The notes beneath the pieces are model-generated. The model did not search any database. It was not told where the DNA came from and worked only from the letters and a program-made list of their open reading frames with translations. Both the position numbers and the translations under genes were made by a program. A stretch of DNA of 15,064 nt, from positions 1 to 15,064 of the forward strand of contig CACVAR010000345.1 of the NCBI GenBank assembly GCA_902727905.1, given 5' to 3'. Numbering within the stretch: the first letter of the stretch is position 1; the number at the start of each line of letters is the position of its first letter. Positions 1 to 8,655 of this stretch are shown here, in pieces. The DNA comes from an uncultured Sulfurovum sp. (GTDB taxonomy: Bacteria; Campylobacterota; Campylobacteria; Campylobacterales; Sulfurovaceae).

Positions 1-1162
1 CCTCCATAAATGGATCAGGGTCAAACTCTTCCATGTTGAACACCCCTTTGTTTTGCCACTTCTTTTCTAACATGAGTTTTGCACCTATCATGGCTGGAAC
101 ACCTGTGGTGTAAGAGACTCCTTGACTAAGTACTTCTTCATAACATTTTTCATGGTCAGACACTTGGTAGATGTAAACAGTTTTCTCTTTTCCATCTTTA
201 ATACCTTTAGCATAAATACCAATGTTCGTTTTACCTGTGGTTCGTTCTCCTAAAGAGGCTGGATCAGGTAGTAAGGTAGCTAAGAACTCCATAGGAACGA
301 TTTTCATGCCTTTGTGTTCAACTTCTTTAATGCCAAGCATCCCCACATTTTCTAAACATTTCATGTGGGTTAAGTAACTCTGTCCAAAGGTCATAAAGAA
401 GCGAATACGCTTAAGCCCTTTAATGTGCTTAACCAGTGATTCCATCTCTTCATGATAAAGTAAGTAAGAGTCTTTTTCACCCACTTCAGGGTAGTACCAA
501 ACTTGCATAATCTCCATTGGTTCTGTTTCTATCCATTCCCCTTGTCCATCTTCATTTTTTTGCCAGTAACGCCCTTTTGCCGAAACTTCACGGAGATTAA
601 TTTCAGGGTTAAAGTTCGTAGCAAATGGGTAACCATGATCACCAGCATTACAGTCGAGTATGTCGATGGTATGGATTTCATCAAAATAGTGTTTCTGAGC
701 ATAAGCACAAAAGACATTGGTAACCCCTGGGTCAAAACCTGAACCAAGTAGTGCCATAATGTCTGCTTCTTTAAAGGCATCATCTCTTTCCCACTGCTCT
801 TTGTACTCAAACTTCGCTGTGTCTGGGTGTTCATAGTTGGCTGTGTCAAGGTAGTCTATGCCACATTCTACACAAGCATCCATAATGGTCAAGTCTTGGT
901 AAGGTAAGGCTACGTTAATGACAACATTAGGTTGTATTTTATTAAATAGCTTAATAAGTTCAGGAACATTATCTGCGTCCACCGATGAGGTTTTTATATC
1001 GACACCAACTTTCTCTTTAACATTTTTTGCAATGGCATCACACTTTGAAAGGGTACGGCTTGCTAGGGTTATTTCTCCAAAGGTTTGGGCGTTCATGGCA
1101 CATTTAAATGCAACCACATTTCCAACACCACCAGCACCGATAATTAGGGTTTTGTTTGACAT
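1..1162 (-). CDS. carboxynorspermidine synthase (saccharopine dehydrogenase family), C-terminus cut by window edge
   Basis: Reading on the minus strand from ATG at 1162 gives 387 codons with no stop before the edge. The N-terminus shows a Rossmann dinucleotide motif, IIGAGGVGNVVA (residues about 7-18), followed by TLASRT, the NADP-ribose side of the fold, and VINVALPYQD near residue 80. Further in, LDTANYEHPD and GSGFDPGVTNVF are typical of the saccharopine-dehydrogenase-like family. In Campylobacterota and Vibrio this family member condenses putrescine with aspartate semialdehyde using NADPH to give carboxynorspermidine or carboxyspermidine, the penultimate step to (nor)spermidine; it is cytosolic. 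The family is about 400 residues, so only a short tail is missing. A GAAAGAA stretch lies just upstream of the ATG. True lysine-pathway saccharopine dehydrogenase is the alternative, but the SpeA gene in the same window favours polyamine synthesis. The partner decarboxylase is not in the window. Confidence 0.88.
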   Translation of the reverse strand, partial: MSNKTLIIGAGGVGNVVAFKCAMNAQTFGEITLASRTLSKCDAIAKNVKEKVGVDIKTSSVDADNVPELIKLFNKIQPNVVINVALPYQDLTIMDACVECGIDYLDTANYEHPDTAKFEYKEQWERDDAFKEADIMALLGSGFDPGVTNVFCAYAQKHYFDEIHTIDILDCNAGDHGYPFATNFNPEINLREVSAKGRYWQKNEDGQGEWIETEPMEIMQVWYYPEVGEKDSYLLYHEEMESLVKHIKGLKRIRFFMTFGQSYLTHMKCLENVGMLGIKEVEHKGMKIVPMEFLATLLPDPASLGERTTGKTNIGIYAKGIKDGKEKTVYIYQVSDHEKCYEEVLSQGVSYTTGVPAMIGAKLMLEKKWQNKGVFNMEEFDPDPFME

Positions 1163-1197
1163 GATAATTCTTTCAATTTAAAGTTTATATTTTGGAA

Positions 1198-1203
1198 ATT
1201 ATA
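1198..1203 (-). promoter_or_regulatory. extended -10 box for the carboxynorspermidine synthase gene
   Basis: The minus strand reads TGT-TATAAT, a perfect -10 hexamer with an upstream TG, ending 35 nt before the ATG at 1162. The predicted start of transcription leaves a leader of about 30 nt. No good -35 hexamer is visible, which is usual for sigma-70 promoters in this phylum. This is sequence-only evidence. Confidence 0.5.
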
Positions 1204-1255
1204 ACAGATAGTATGACAATTTGAAATGTTTCTATGGTTATTTAAAGTCTTTCGA

Positions 1256-1285
1256 TAAAATAACTCGAGATATAGAACATATAAT
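1256..1285 (+). promoter_or_regulatory. probable promoter region of the AbiTii-methyltransferase cassette
   Basis: Two -10-like hexamers lie upstream of the ATG at 1301: TAAAAT at 1256-1261 and TATAAT at 1280-1285. The second matches the consensus perfectly, but initiation from it would begin inside or next to the ribosome binding site AAGGAA (1291-1296), giving a leader of under 10 nt. The first would give about 33 nt. I cannot decide between them. The 1163-1300 gap between the two divergent genes holds nothing else I recognise. Confidence 0.35.
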
Positions 1286-1300
1286 TTATAAAGGAAATTA

Positions 1301-2157
1301 ATGTCAATAGTTCTTAGTTTACAAAAGAATATTATTAGTGGTGACGTAAATATTAAAGACTTATTAAGAGAAGCTTTAGTGATTGCTTCAAAATTAAAAT
1401 TGAATGATTTTAAAGCATGGATCAACAATGAATTAAAAGGTTATCCTAATAGGCAAGAAGTTTCTATTTACCGGATTATCTCAGGAGAAGTTAAGTTATG
1501 GAATCCTTATCAAGGGTGGCAGTCAATACCTGCTGATATTGCAGGAGTACTAAATGAAACTTTAGCTAGTACTCTTTATTTGACTCAATCAATTGCAGAA
1601 GTAGAAGACTTGATATTGAAAAAGGATTCAGAATCACTTGCTTTTTCATTTCCAGAAGAGTTGGCTAAGACCTTGAGAAAAGCATTGAACTTAAATGTTA
1701 AATTTGCTATTTTTACACATAGGAGTAGTTTGAGAAGTATTGTTGAACAAGTAAAAACAACTCTTTTAGAATGGTCAATTAAATTAGAAGAAGAAGGGAT
1801 TATAGGAGATGAAAACATGAGTTTTAGTAATGAAGAGAAAAATAAAGCCCAAAAAAATATACACATTGAGAATTTTAATGGTGTAATGGGAGATATTGAG
1901 AACATAGGTAACGTATCAACAGGAGATTATAATCAAAATATAGCAACTATTAATAATACGCTAAATACAAAGATAGATAGTATTATTGAACAAATTGAGA
2001 AATTACCCCTTTCTGACAAAAAAGAAATTATCCATGAAATAAATGAAAATAGAGAGGATAAAGAAGCATTAACTAAAACTTTAGGAAACTTAATAACAAA
2101 GGGTTCTGAAGTAGCTACAATTTTACCTGCTATTGGAGAGTTACTAGGATTATTAGC

Positions 2158-2161
<4 letters not shown>
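1301..2161 (+). CDS. AbiTii-domain protein, putative phage-defence effector
   Basis: The 286-residue protein has an N-terminal AbiTii-type domain (about residues 1-165). LLREALVIASKLKL (21-34) is followed by the family's hallmark W-x3-E-L-x-G-Y (W40 to Y48) and a YR pair at 57-58. The AbiTii family is named from abortive-infection (phage-defence) loci; its biochemical activity is not known to me. Residues 187-212 form a short glycine- and asparagine-rich repeat (FNGVMGDIEN, IGNVSTGDYN) of the kind that makes short beta-ladders in other defence-associated proteins. A predicted helix follows (219-235), then a hydrophobic tail (270-286, VATILPAIGELLGLLA). ATG is preceded by AAGGAA at 5-nt spacing. 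Its stop codon overlaps the start of the methyltransferase gene, so the two must be co-transcribed. The gene is AT-rich like its partner. The domain call is from pattern recognition; the toxic or sensing role is inference. Confidence 0.75.
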
Positions 2162-3159
<998 letters not shown>

Positions 3160-3180
<21 letters not shown>

Positions 3181-4086
3181 AACCAACAAAGCATCCCGAT
3201 AAATAGGTTCATCTATAAACCCATATTGCTCATCCATAAACCCATTTTCACCTTTTTTCGCTGAGGCTTCAAAAGCCTCTTTGATGTGTAATGCACGTTT
3301 TATTGCCTCTTCATCCGTTCCAAAGACTTCGTTGGCTATGGCTACTTGTAGAGGTCCCATGCAGGCTTTTGTGCTGAAGCCCATCTTTTTTTCTAACTCA
3401 CACCAAGCTCTAAAACCTTCTGTGTCTTTGTACTCTTGGAACATAAATGAGATGGGGTTAATGCCAATGCTTTTGGCATCGACCAGAAACTTAGAAAGTA
3501 TGTAGTGAATGGTTGGGTTGTCTCTTTCTACGAGTGATTGTGGAAGTCCTAAAGAAGTGAGTAAATCTAAGATACCTATGTTTGCTGTGGTAAATCTCTC
3601 TATGCCTCCAAAAGAAGCCAAGTTCTGAAAAGCTTCTTTGGTTTCCATAGAGATGTGTATCTCTTTTTCACTTTTAAGTAATATATCGATTTCTTGAATT
3701 TCCTTGCGTGTTTGAACTTTAGCAACACGCACAGCATCAAAAGAGAAGCTGTTTAAAAAAGTGATTTCTTCACGACCACCTTCCCCTAAAGGATTGGTAC
3801 GAACAATAATGAAAGAGTTAGAATTCTCTAAATGAGAAAGAAAAAGAGCAATGTTATGTAACGCTTCTTTTTTTCTACTAGGAGAAATGGCATCTTCTAA
3901 ATTGAGTGTAATCATATCAGCTGGGAGGTTGTCAATGTTGTTTAGATGTTTTAGTTTTAAAGGATTTAACATCATGTTTGAACGAAAAGTTTTTATGGCA
4001 CAAGATTTTTTCTTTTTAGTCCCTAAATATTTTAATCGTTCATTAACTGATAAATTTTCTATGAAGTCAAGAGAGTCAAATATCAT
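3160..4086 (-). CDS. HpcH/HpaI aldolase / citrate lyase beta-like (CitE-like) protein
   Basis: The 308-residue protein belongs to the CitE-like group of the HpcH/HpaI family, TIM-barrel enzymes that cleave or form C-C bonds of acyl-CoA esters with Mg2+. Supporting motifs: TFRSNMMLNP (33-42, the position of the family's RS-x-LFVPG segment), LNLEDA (61-66), VRTNPL (95-100, substrate arginine R96), metal ligands E148 (SMETKEAF) and D174 (IGILDLL), and GFSTKACMGPLQV (236-248). In that last segment the usual K-x-x-I-H-P-x-Q reads K-A-C-M-G-P-L-Q, so the conserved histidine is a glycine. An N-terminal extension of about 30 residues precedes the barrel. The last 21 nt overlap the convergent methyltransferase gene. 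No citrate lyase alpha or gamma subunit is nearby, so a stand-alone CoA-ester lyase is more likely than citrate lyase; the substrate is unknown. Confidence 0.82.
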
Positions 4087-4114
4087 ATTTTATGCAACTT
4101 TCACTTTTTTAAAA

Positions 4115-4132
4115 TATAATATCTAAATTATA
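4115..4132. promoter_or_regulatory. overlapping divergent -10 boxes between the CitE-like and RNase T2 genes
   Basis: The 55-nt divergent gap holds a perfect TATAAT on the plus strand (4115-4120), 21 nt before the RNase T2 start, and a perfect TATAAT on the minus strand (4127-4132), 40 nt before the CitE-like start. The plus-strand box follows a T-run and A-run (4105-4114) as is common in Campylobacterota promoters. The two predicted transcription start points fall close to each other's -10 box, so only one polymerase could bind at a time. Sequence-only prediction. Confidence 0.5.
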
Positions 4133-4141
4133 AGGATTTAA

Positions 4142-5149
4142 ATGAAAAAAATAATATTAGCATCGTTAATCGTTACTTTACCATTGCTCCTAGTAGCAAA
4201 AAAGTCAAAGGTTTATGAAACAGCCATGTTGGAATGTCCAGCTTACAACAACATGAAGCGTACCATTAACAGTAATGACATTCAACTTGAAATGGGTAAG
4301 AAATATAGGGTTCTACAAAAGAACAAAGGGCAAGTTCTCATACTTTTAGAAGGACAAAGAGTTGCACAGCGTTGGGTAAAAGAAGTTTGTCTTTCAGATG
4401 CTGAAAAGAAAACAACGCCTGTTACGGAGACAGTAGCTGAGCCTAAAAAAACTTCTACTTTTGCAGAGCGTTTAGCAAACAATAACAAGCCTCCAAAAAC
4501 GCAAAGTTCTAAAAGTACGTCAAAACAGAATCTTTTAGCTCTCTCATGGCAGAATGCTTTTTGTCAAACCCATCAATATAAAAAAGAGTGTAAGGCAATG
4601 AATGCGAACTCTTTTGGTGCTTTTGAATTTGTACTGCATGGACTTTGGCCACAACCTAGAAATAATGTTTACTGTAATGTTTCAAAAAAACAAGTTGGTA
4701 TGGACAAAAACAAACAGTGGTATAGTCTTGATAAATTGGATTTAGATGCTGACACGCGATCAAACCTTTCAAAACTTATGCCAGGTTATGCTTCTAACTT
4801 ACATCGTCACGAGTGGATTAAACATGGTACTTGTTATGGAACTTCAGCAGATGAGTACTATGATGACTCTATGGCACTACAGACCCAAGTAAACGAATCT
4901 AAAGTTCGACAGTACTTTAAACAAAACATTGGTCGTATGGTTTACTTAAAAGAGATTCGTAAACTATTTGACAAAGAGTTTGGTGCAGGTGCAGGTGAAC
5001 ATGTAACCATGCAATGTAAAAAAGGTTTAGTAACAGAACTTTGGCTTCATTTAGGATCTGGTAGTACAGATTTGAAAGTGTTATTTAAAAGTGGAGAAAG
5101 ACCTAAGAGCAGATGTCATAAAGGTCGTGTCGACGCTGTGGGGTTTTAG
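4142..5149 (+). CDS. secreted ribonuclease T2 family protein with N-terminal accessory module
   Basis: RNase T2 enzymes cleave single-stranded RNA through 2',3'-cyclic phosphates. Both catalytic segments are present: CAS I FVLHGLWPQ with His166, and CAS II HRHEWIKHGTC (221-231) with Glu224 and His228. Residues 1-19 form a signal peptide (MKK start, hydrophobic core, cleavage near LLLVA-KK), so the enzyme acts in the periplasm or outside the cell. Between them lie a compact Cys-bracketed module (about 24-85, Cys32 and Cys83, containing YRVL and RWVKEVC) that looks like a bacterial SH3-like domain, and a K/T/S-rich linker (86-130). The T2 domain (131-335) has several cysteines expected to form disulfides. 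TAAGGA at 4131-4136 is a good ribosome binding site. It is a monocistronic gene facing the 5160 gene. Likely roles are RNA scavenging or stress; the sequence does not say which. Confidence 0.88.
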   Translation: MKKIILASLIVTLPLLLVAKKSKVYETAMLECPAYNNMKRTINSNDIQLEMGKKYRVLQKNKGQVLILLEGQRVAQRWVKEVCLSDAEKKTTPVTETVAEPKKTSTFAERLANNNKPPKTQSSKSTSKQNLLALSWQNAFCQTHQYKKECKAMNANSFGAFEFVLHGLWPQPRNNVYCNVSKKQVGMDKNKQWYSLDKLDLDADTRSNLSKLMPGYASNLHRHEWIKHGTCYGTSADEYYDDSMALQTQVNESKVRQYFKQNIGRMVYLKEIRKLFDKEFGAGAGEHVTMQCKKGLVTELWLHLGSGSTDLKVLFKSGERPKSRCHKGRVDAVGF

Positions 5150-5159
5150 CTATAGTTTA

Positions 5160-5525
5160 CTATTTACAACTTTTAGGTTTAAAGTAGTCAAACATTTTTC
5201 TTAGATTCTCAGAAACTTCTTGGTCTTCTTTTTTACTTACATAGTCCGATATAAATTTATAAAATTGGCAATAAGCTTTATTAGAAGAGGGAAGATGCTC
5301 CCTCTTTACTATATGGTCTTCATTGTTATCACAATATTGAAGCATAAGTTCAAAGTCCAATTGAAGAGACTTTTCAAACTCAATTTTGTTTACCTCAATA
5401 TTGTATCTAAGCCTTTGGTCAGCACTTGTTAACACATCATAAATTCCTAAAGTAAGTAATTTTTTAATGTTTTCGTTGCTTAAATAGGCTTCGACAAGTT
5501 CTAATTTAATCTCTTTAATAGGCAT
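5160..5525 (-). CDS. hypothetical protein, second gene of a two-gene unit
   Basis: I do not recognise this 121-residue protein. It is mostly charged and predicted helical, opening with IKEIKLELVEAYLSNENIKK and ending in a lysine-rich KPKSCK; it has no signal peptide, membrane segment or paired metal-binding motif. ATG at 5525 is chosen over an in-frame TTG at 5531 because the AAGAAA ribosome binding site (5535-5540) sits 9 nt before the ATG but only 3 nt before the TTG. The upstream gene ends at 5539, so the two are only 13 nt apart and very probably co-transcribed and functionally linked. It converges on the RNase T2 gene with a 10-nt gap, and no convincing terminator hairpin is visible there. 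Confidence 0.7.
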   Translation of the reverse strand: MPIKEIKLELVEAYLSNENIKKLLTLGIYDVLTSADQRLRYNIEVNKIEFEKSLQLDFELMLQYCDNNEDHIVKREHLPSSNKAYCQFYKFISDYVSKKEDQEVSENLRKMFDYFKPKSCK

Positions 5526-5538
5526 ATTCAAATGTTTC

Positions 5539-6576
5539 TTATACTGTAGTAGTACATAACTCTTTAAGAGTATGTACAGAGATGATTGTTAATCTAATAT
5601 CTCTACCCATAATTCTTTCACAAGAAGGAAGGGCATCTTGAAAAAGAGTTACATCTCTTTTTGTACAAACAAGAACATTCGCCCCTGAGTCTACAGCATC
5701 CAAAAGCATTCTTCCAGCTTTGGTATGTGCTATTTCAAAGTGTGTATCCATAAGTGTTTGACCAGCCAGTTTTGTTGACTTATCAAAAGTTACATAAGAA
5801 GCAGCATTACTTCTAATAAGGTTCCTAACCTCATCTAAGTCATCTTCTCTTGAACCCACATAAAGAGCAACATTAGCATTGGTAAACTCTTCGCTGCTTA
5901 AGTCATGTTTTCTTTTTCCAAAAGTACATTTGTCATAAAATGAAGCTGTATCTTTTAAGGTTAACATGCTTTTGAGTTCAGCAATGGTCTTGGTATGGTC
6001 TTGACCATTGAGTATATTGTTTTCATATTCACAACATCTAATACCATTGAACTTATCTGAAATAGCATCTAAGATAGCTTCTTTGTTTTCATTACCATCA
6101 TGAATCATTTTAGAAGCTAGCAGTAAAACTGCATCCCCAATATATTGACGGTTGTAATTACTTGTTTCAGAAGCATAGTGGGTAGCGTAAAGTGTTTCAT
6201 AATAAGCTTTATCTTCTTGGGAAGCATAAGGAGCTAAAAGTTCAAAGCTCTCCATAAAGTCATCATCGTTTAAAATAAGTCCATTGTTAGAACGGTAAGA
6301 ATTTGCTGGCTCAATTTTTAGTTCTTTACCAAGTGTATTTACCACATATTCAACGGTGATGTTGGCTGTAGTAATCGTATTATTTACTTTTAAAATAATA
6401 TTTTTGTTAGGAAAAGAAAAATCAGGATTTTTAGCTTTGATTTTGTCTAAAATATCAAGAAGTCTAGCATCTTTTTTTATGCTAATGTCAAAGTTTTTGT
6501 AGTACGGTAAATAGTCAGTAGCAGAATTAAAAAAGAATGCTCTAACCTGTAAGTTTATCATGTTTTCAAATGGCAT
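5539..6576 (-). CDS. uncharacterised protein with SdhB-ferredoxin-like N-terminus lacking cysteines (possibly DUF5644)
   Basis: The 345-residue protein is soluble, with no signal peptide or membrane segment. Residues 8-115 follow the pattern of the N-terminal 2Fe-2S domain of succinate dehydrogenase/fumarate reductase iron-sulfur subunits: RAFFFN, LLDILDKIKAKNPDFSF, then LKIEPANSYRSNNGLILNDDDF, matching the family's LxIxPL...DLVVDxxxF end. The cysteine cluster that would bind the iron-sulfur centre is absent and the loop is shortened (around 56-72). The C-terminal third contains GANVLVCTKRDVTLFQD and GRDIRLTIISVHTLKEL, which resemble the ends of HdrB/SdhE-like cysteine-rich subunits but again without the full cysteine set. 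I believe this is a Campylobacterota-specific family, perhaps DUF5644, but that name is from memory. AGGACA precedes the ATG by about 8 nt. It leads a two-gene unit and lies 115 nt downstream of speA. Confidence 0.7.
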   Translation of the reverse strand: MPFENMINLQVRAFFFNSATDYLPYYKNFDISIKKDARLLDILDKIKAKNPDFSFPNKNIILKVNNTITTANITVEYVVNTLGKELKIEPANSYRSNNGLILNDDDFMESFELLAPYASQEDKAYYETLYATHYASETSNYNRQYIGDAVLLLASKMIHDGNENKEAILDAISDKFNGIRCCEYENNILNGQDHTKTIAELKSMLTLKDTASFYDKCTFGKRKHDLSSEEFTNANVALYVGSREDDLDEVRNLIRSNAASYVTFDKSTKLAGQTLMDTHFEIAHTKAGRMLLDAVDSGANVLVCTKRDVTLFQDALPSCERIMGRDIRLTIISVHTLKELCTTTV

Positions 6577-6624
6577 GTTGTTGTCCTATTTGGTAAAAAT
6601 ATATGGGCTATATTAAAGCATATC

Positions 6625-6634
6625 TTTACGTAAA
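6625..6634. promoter_or_regulatory. 10-bp perfect palindrome upstream of the 5539-6576 gene
   Basis: TTTACGTAAA is a perfect palindrome lying 48 nt before the start codon at 6576, in the 115-nt gap between speA and the two-gene unit. Directly downstream on the minus strand is a -10-like TATGCT (6617-6622). The position, just before a possible -10, would suit an operator for a dimeric regulator, but one site alone is weak evidence. The rest of the gap shows no clear terminator for speA. Confidence 0.25.
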
Positions 6635-6691
6635 AAGAGATGACAAGGACTAAATTTGTTGATAAAGATTCTTTCGTGTGTAATAAGTGAT

Positions 6692-8551
6692 TTACTCCTC
6701 CGTAGCAATAATGGTTTTTAAATAGCTGTTTTCATTGAGGTACAAATAGAGCTTGGTTAAAAGTTCTTCTTTTTTTGTATTATTAATGAGCGTAGATGTC
6801 TCAATTTGGGTTTTGAGTTGCTTGTCTAAATAGTTTTTATCGTAGTCTATATCTTCTAAAACATCTAAAATATGTTGTGCTTCTATGTGCTTAGAGAGTA
6901 TAAAGTGACCATTACTGTCAAAGTCTACAGTTACTTCAGTTGGATGGGTAAAAAGATTATGTTTCATGCCCAGAACCTCTTGGTAAGCACCTGTCAAGAA
7001 AAAGGCTAAGAAATACTCTTCTTTATCAATATCAAGGTCATGTAGATAAAGAGGGGCATCGTCATCAAAAGGAATTTCTCCATCAGAGTCACAGCTAATG
7101 TCCCATAGTGTTGCTGGATTGGTTGCTTTAATGTTTAGTTTGTCTATGGGCATAACAGGAAAATGTTGTTTTAAGCCCCAAAAGTCTGCCAAGGATTGAA
7201 AAGCAGAAAAATTTACCAAATAGCGTTCTTGGATTTTGTTTTGTAATTTTAGTAACTCTTGAGAACCATCCGAAAGTAGTAGAATGGATTTTTTAATAAT
7301 AAGGTGTACCAGTATTTCAGCATTGGATCGATCTTCTAAATCAATGTATCCTAAATCAAAAAGTGTTAGTAAACTTTCCATATGGTCTAAAGCATCATGT
7401 AGGTATTCTCTAGCATTAGAACGGTTTAACTCTTTCCATAAAGCATTAAGCTCTGTAATAAGTGGTGGGTTCTCCTCTTTAATGCGTAAAGATTTTTCTT
7501 GGTAGTCTTGGGAAAAGAGTTCTAACACAGGAGCAATAAGCACAGCATGTGAAGCAGCAATGAAACGACCAGACTCTGTAAAAATATCAGGTTCATCAAT
7601 GTTTTTATTTTTAGCAATCTCTTTTATAAGAAAAACGACATCGTTGGCAAATTCACCCAGTGTATAGTTAATCTCTTTTTTATGAGGGTACTGTCCATAC
7701 TCTACAGCCAAACCACCACCAATGTTAATGGCAGAGAGAGCATAAGCCCCACGGTTTTTTAAATCAGCATAGATATTACCAGCTTCACGTAGGGCTTTTT
7801 TTAGAGGGTTTATTTCTGACATTTGAGAACCTATATGAAAATGAACCATCCATAACTGTTTGAGTAGCCCATGTTTGGCGATAAGGTCATAGGCTTCTAA
7901 AAGTTCTGTGGAAGTCAGTCCAAACTTAGAAGAGTAGCCACCACTTTTTGCCCAGATACCTATGCCTGAACTATGTAAACGAATACGTACCCCAATTTTA
8001 GGAATAATGGCTTCTTCATGTTCTTGGTTAAACTCAGCATTAACTTGAATAATGGTTTCAAGTTCTCCTAAACCCTCAATGGTAATGGTAATGTTATGCC
8101 CCATGGCTCTAGCTATGAAGCAAAAGGTAATCATCTCTTTGTCTTTAAAACCATTTACCGTAATGGGTGAACCAAGAGGGGTATGGGTCATGGCAATAAT
8201 GAGTTCGGCTTTTGAGCCTGCTTCTAAGCCATAGTTATACTCTTTTGAGACTTGCATAAGGGAGTGAACAAAGTTATGATATTGGTTCACTTTAAGAGGG
8301 AAAACAGCATGAAAGTTTCCTTGGTAATTAAACTCTTCTCTTGCTCGGTTAAATTGAGTATATAGACTAGAGATTTGTTTTTTGATGAGGTGAGGAAAGC
8401 GTAAAAGTAGAGGACCTGTATGTCCTTGTTGACGTAAAGCTTGGGTAATTTCTAGTAGTGAAGGTTGACTCTTATGGTTAATGTTTACAGTATTGTTTTT
8501 AATAACAAAATTTTCATCTGCCCAGATATTGAGACCATAGTTTGTTTGCAT
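6692..8551 (-). CDS. speA: biosynthetic arginine decarboxylase
   Basis: The 619-residue enzyme decarboxylates L-arginine to agmatine with pyridoxal phosphate, the first step from arginine to putrescine. It shows the fold III decarboxylase features of the SpeA type: PLP-binding lysine in FPLKVNQ (K87), VHFHIGSQ (236-243), the phosphate-binding glycine loop INIGGGLAVEYG (275-286), TESGR (325-329), and the C-terminal catalytic cysteine in WDISCDSDG (C487). Residues 1-45 match the family's N-terminal YGLNIWA segment. Length is normal for the bacterial enzyme (about 630). ATG at 8551 has AAGG about 9 nt upstream and a TATAAT 38 nt upstream. With the carboxynorspermidine synthase at the left end it fits the alternative spermidine pathway of Campylobacterota. 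The agmatine deiminase and N-carbamoylputrescine amidase needed between them are not in this window. Confidence 0.96.
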   Translation of the reverse strand: MQTNYGLNIWADENFVIKNNTVNINHKSQPSLLEITQALRQQGHTGPLLLRFPHLIKKQISSLYTQFNRAREEFNYQGNFHAVFPLKVNQYHNFVHSLMQVSKEYNYGLEAGSKAELIIAMTHTPLGSPITVNGFKDKEMITFCFIARAMGHNITITIEGLGELETIIQVNAEFNQEHEEAIIPKIGVRIRLHSSGIGIWAKSGGYSSKFGLTSTELLEAYDLIAKHGLLKQLWMVHFHIGSQMSEINPLKKALREAGNIYADLKNRGAYALSAINIGGGLAVEYGQYPHKKEINYTLGEFANDVVFLIKEIAKNKNIDEPDIFTESGRFIAASHAVLIAPVLELFSQDYQEKSLRIKEENPPLITELNALWKELNRSNAREYLHDALDHMESLLTLFDLGYIDLEDRSNAEILVHLIIKKSILLLSDGSQELLKLQNKIQERYLVNFSAFQSLADFWGLKQHFPVMPIDKLNIKATNPATLWDISCDSDGEIPFDDDAPLYLHDLDIDKEEYFLAFFLTGAYQEVLGMKHNLFTHPTEVTVDFDSNGHFILSKHIEAQHILDVLEDIDYDKNYLDKQLKTQIETSTLINNTKKEELLTKLYLYLNENSYLKTIIATEE

Positions 8552-8588
8552 TGCTGACCTTGAATTGCCTTGGAAAATTTAAAAAAGT

Positions 8589-8615
8589 ATTATATCCAAA
8601 TAGAAAAGATATAAT
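8589..8615. promoter_or_regulatory. back-to-back -10 boxes of speA and ppx/gppA
   Basis: A minus-strand TATAAT at 8589-8594 lies 38 nt before the speA start and a plus-strand TATAAT at 8610-8615 lies 41 nt before the ppx/gppA start. The -35 position of the plus-strand promoter (about 8587-8592) coincides with the minus-strand -10 box, so the two promoters share the same polymerase footprint. Neither has a good -35 hexamer. Sequence-only prediction. Confidence 0.5.
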
Positions 8616-8655
8616 TCTATTAAAGAAGACTTTCAGATTTAGTATAGGGATGAGA

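Noticed and set aside
503..1181. Open frames on the plus strand and an internal minus-strand frame (529-849) within the carboxynorspermidine synthase region.
   Set aside because: They are out-of-frame readings of a continuous minus-strand gene with clear family motifs running from 1162 to the window edge.
1163..1300. Search for attachment sites, direct repeats or tRNA remnants flanking the AbiTii-methyltransferase cassette.
   Set aside because: No matching repeat was found between this gap and the other end near 3160-3200, and there is no integrase or transposase.
4647..4650. GGCC occurs only once in the window by eye, where base composition alone would predict around a dozen or more; this could signal avoidance of the methyltransferase's likely site.
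   Set aside because: CCGG also appears about once by eye, so the scarcity seems shared by GC-only palindromes in AT-rich coding DNA. A genome-wide Markov-model count would be needed.
5147..5165. Short inverted repeat ATAGT-TT-ACTAT between the convergent RNase T2 and hypothetical genes.
   Set aside because: A 5-bp AT stem with a 2-nt loop is too weak to call a terminator.
8542..8655. In-frame upstream extension of the Ppx/GppA protein starting at a TTG.
   Set aside because: It would cover the -10 box and leader, has no family similarity, and AGGGA points to the ATG at 8656.
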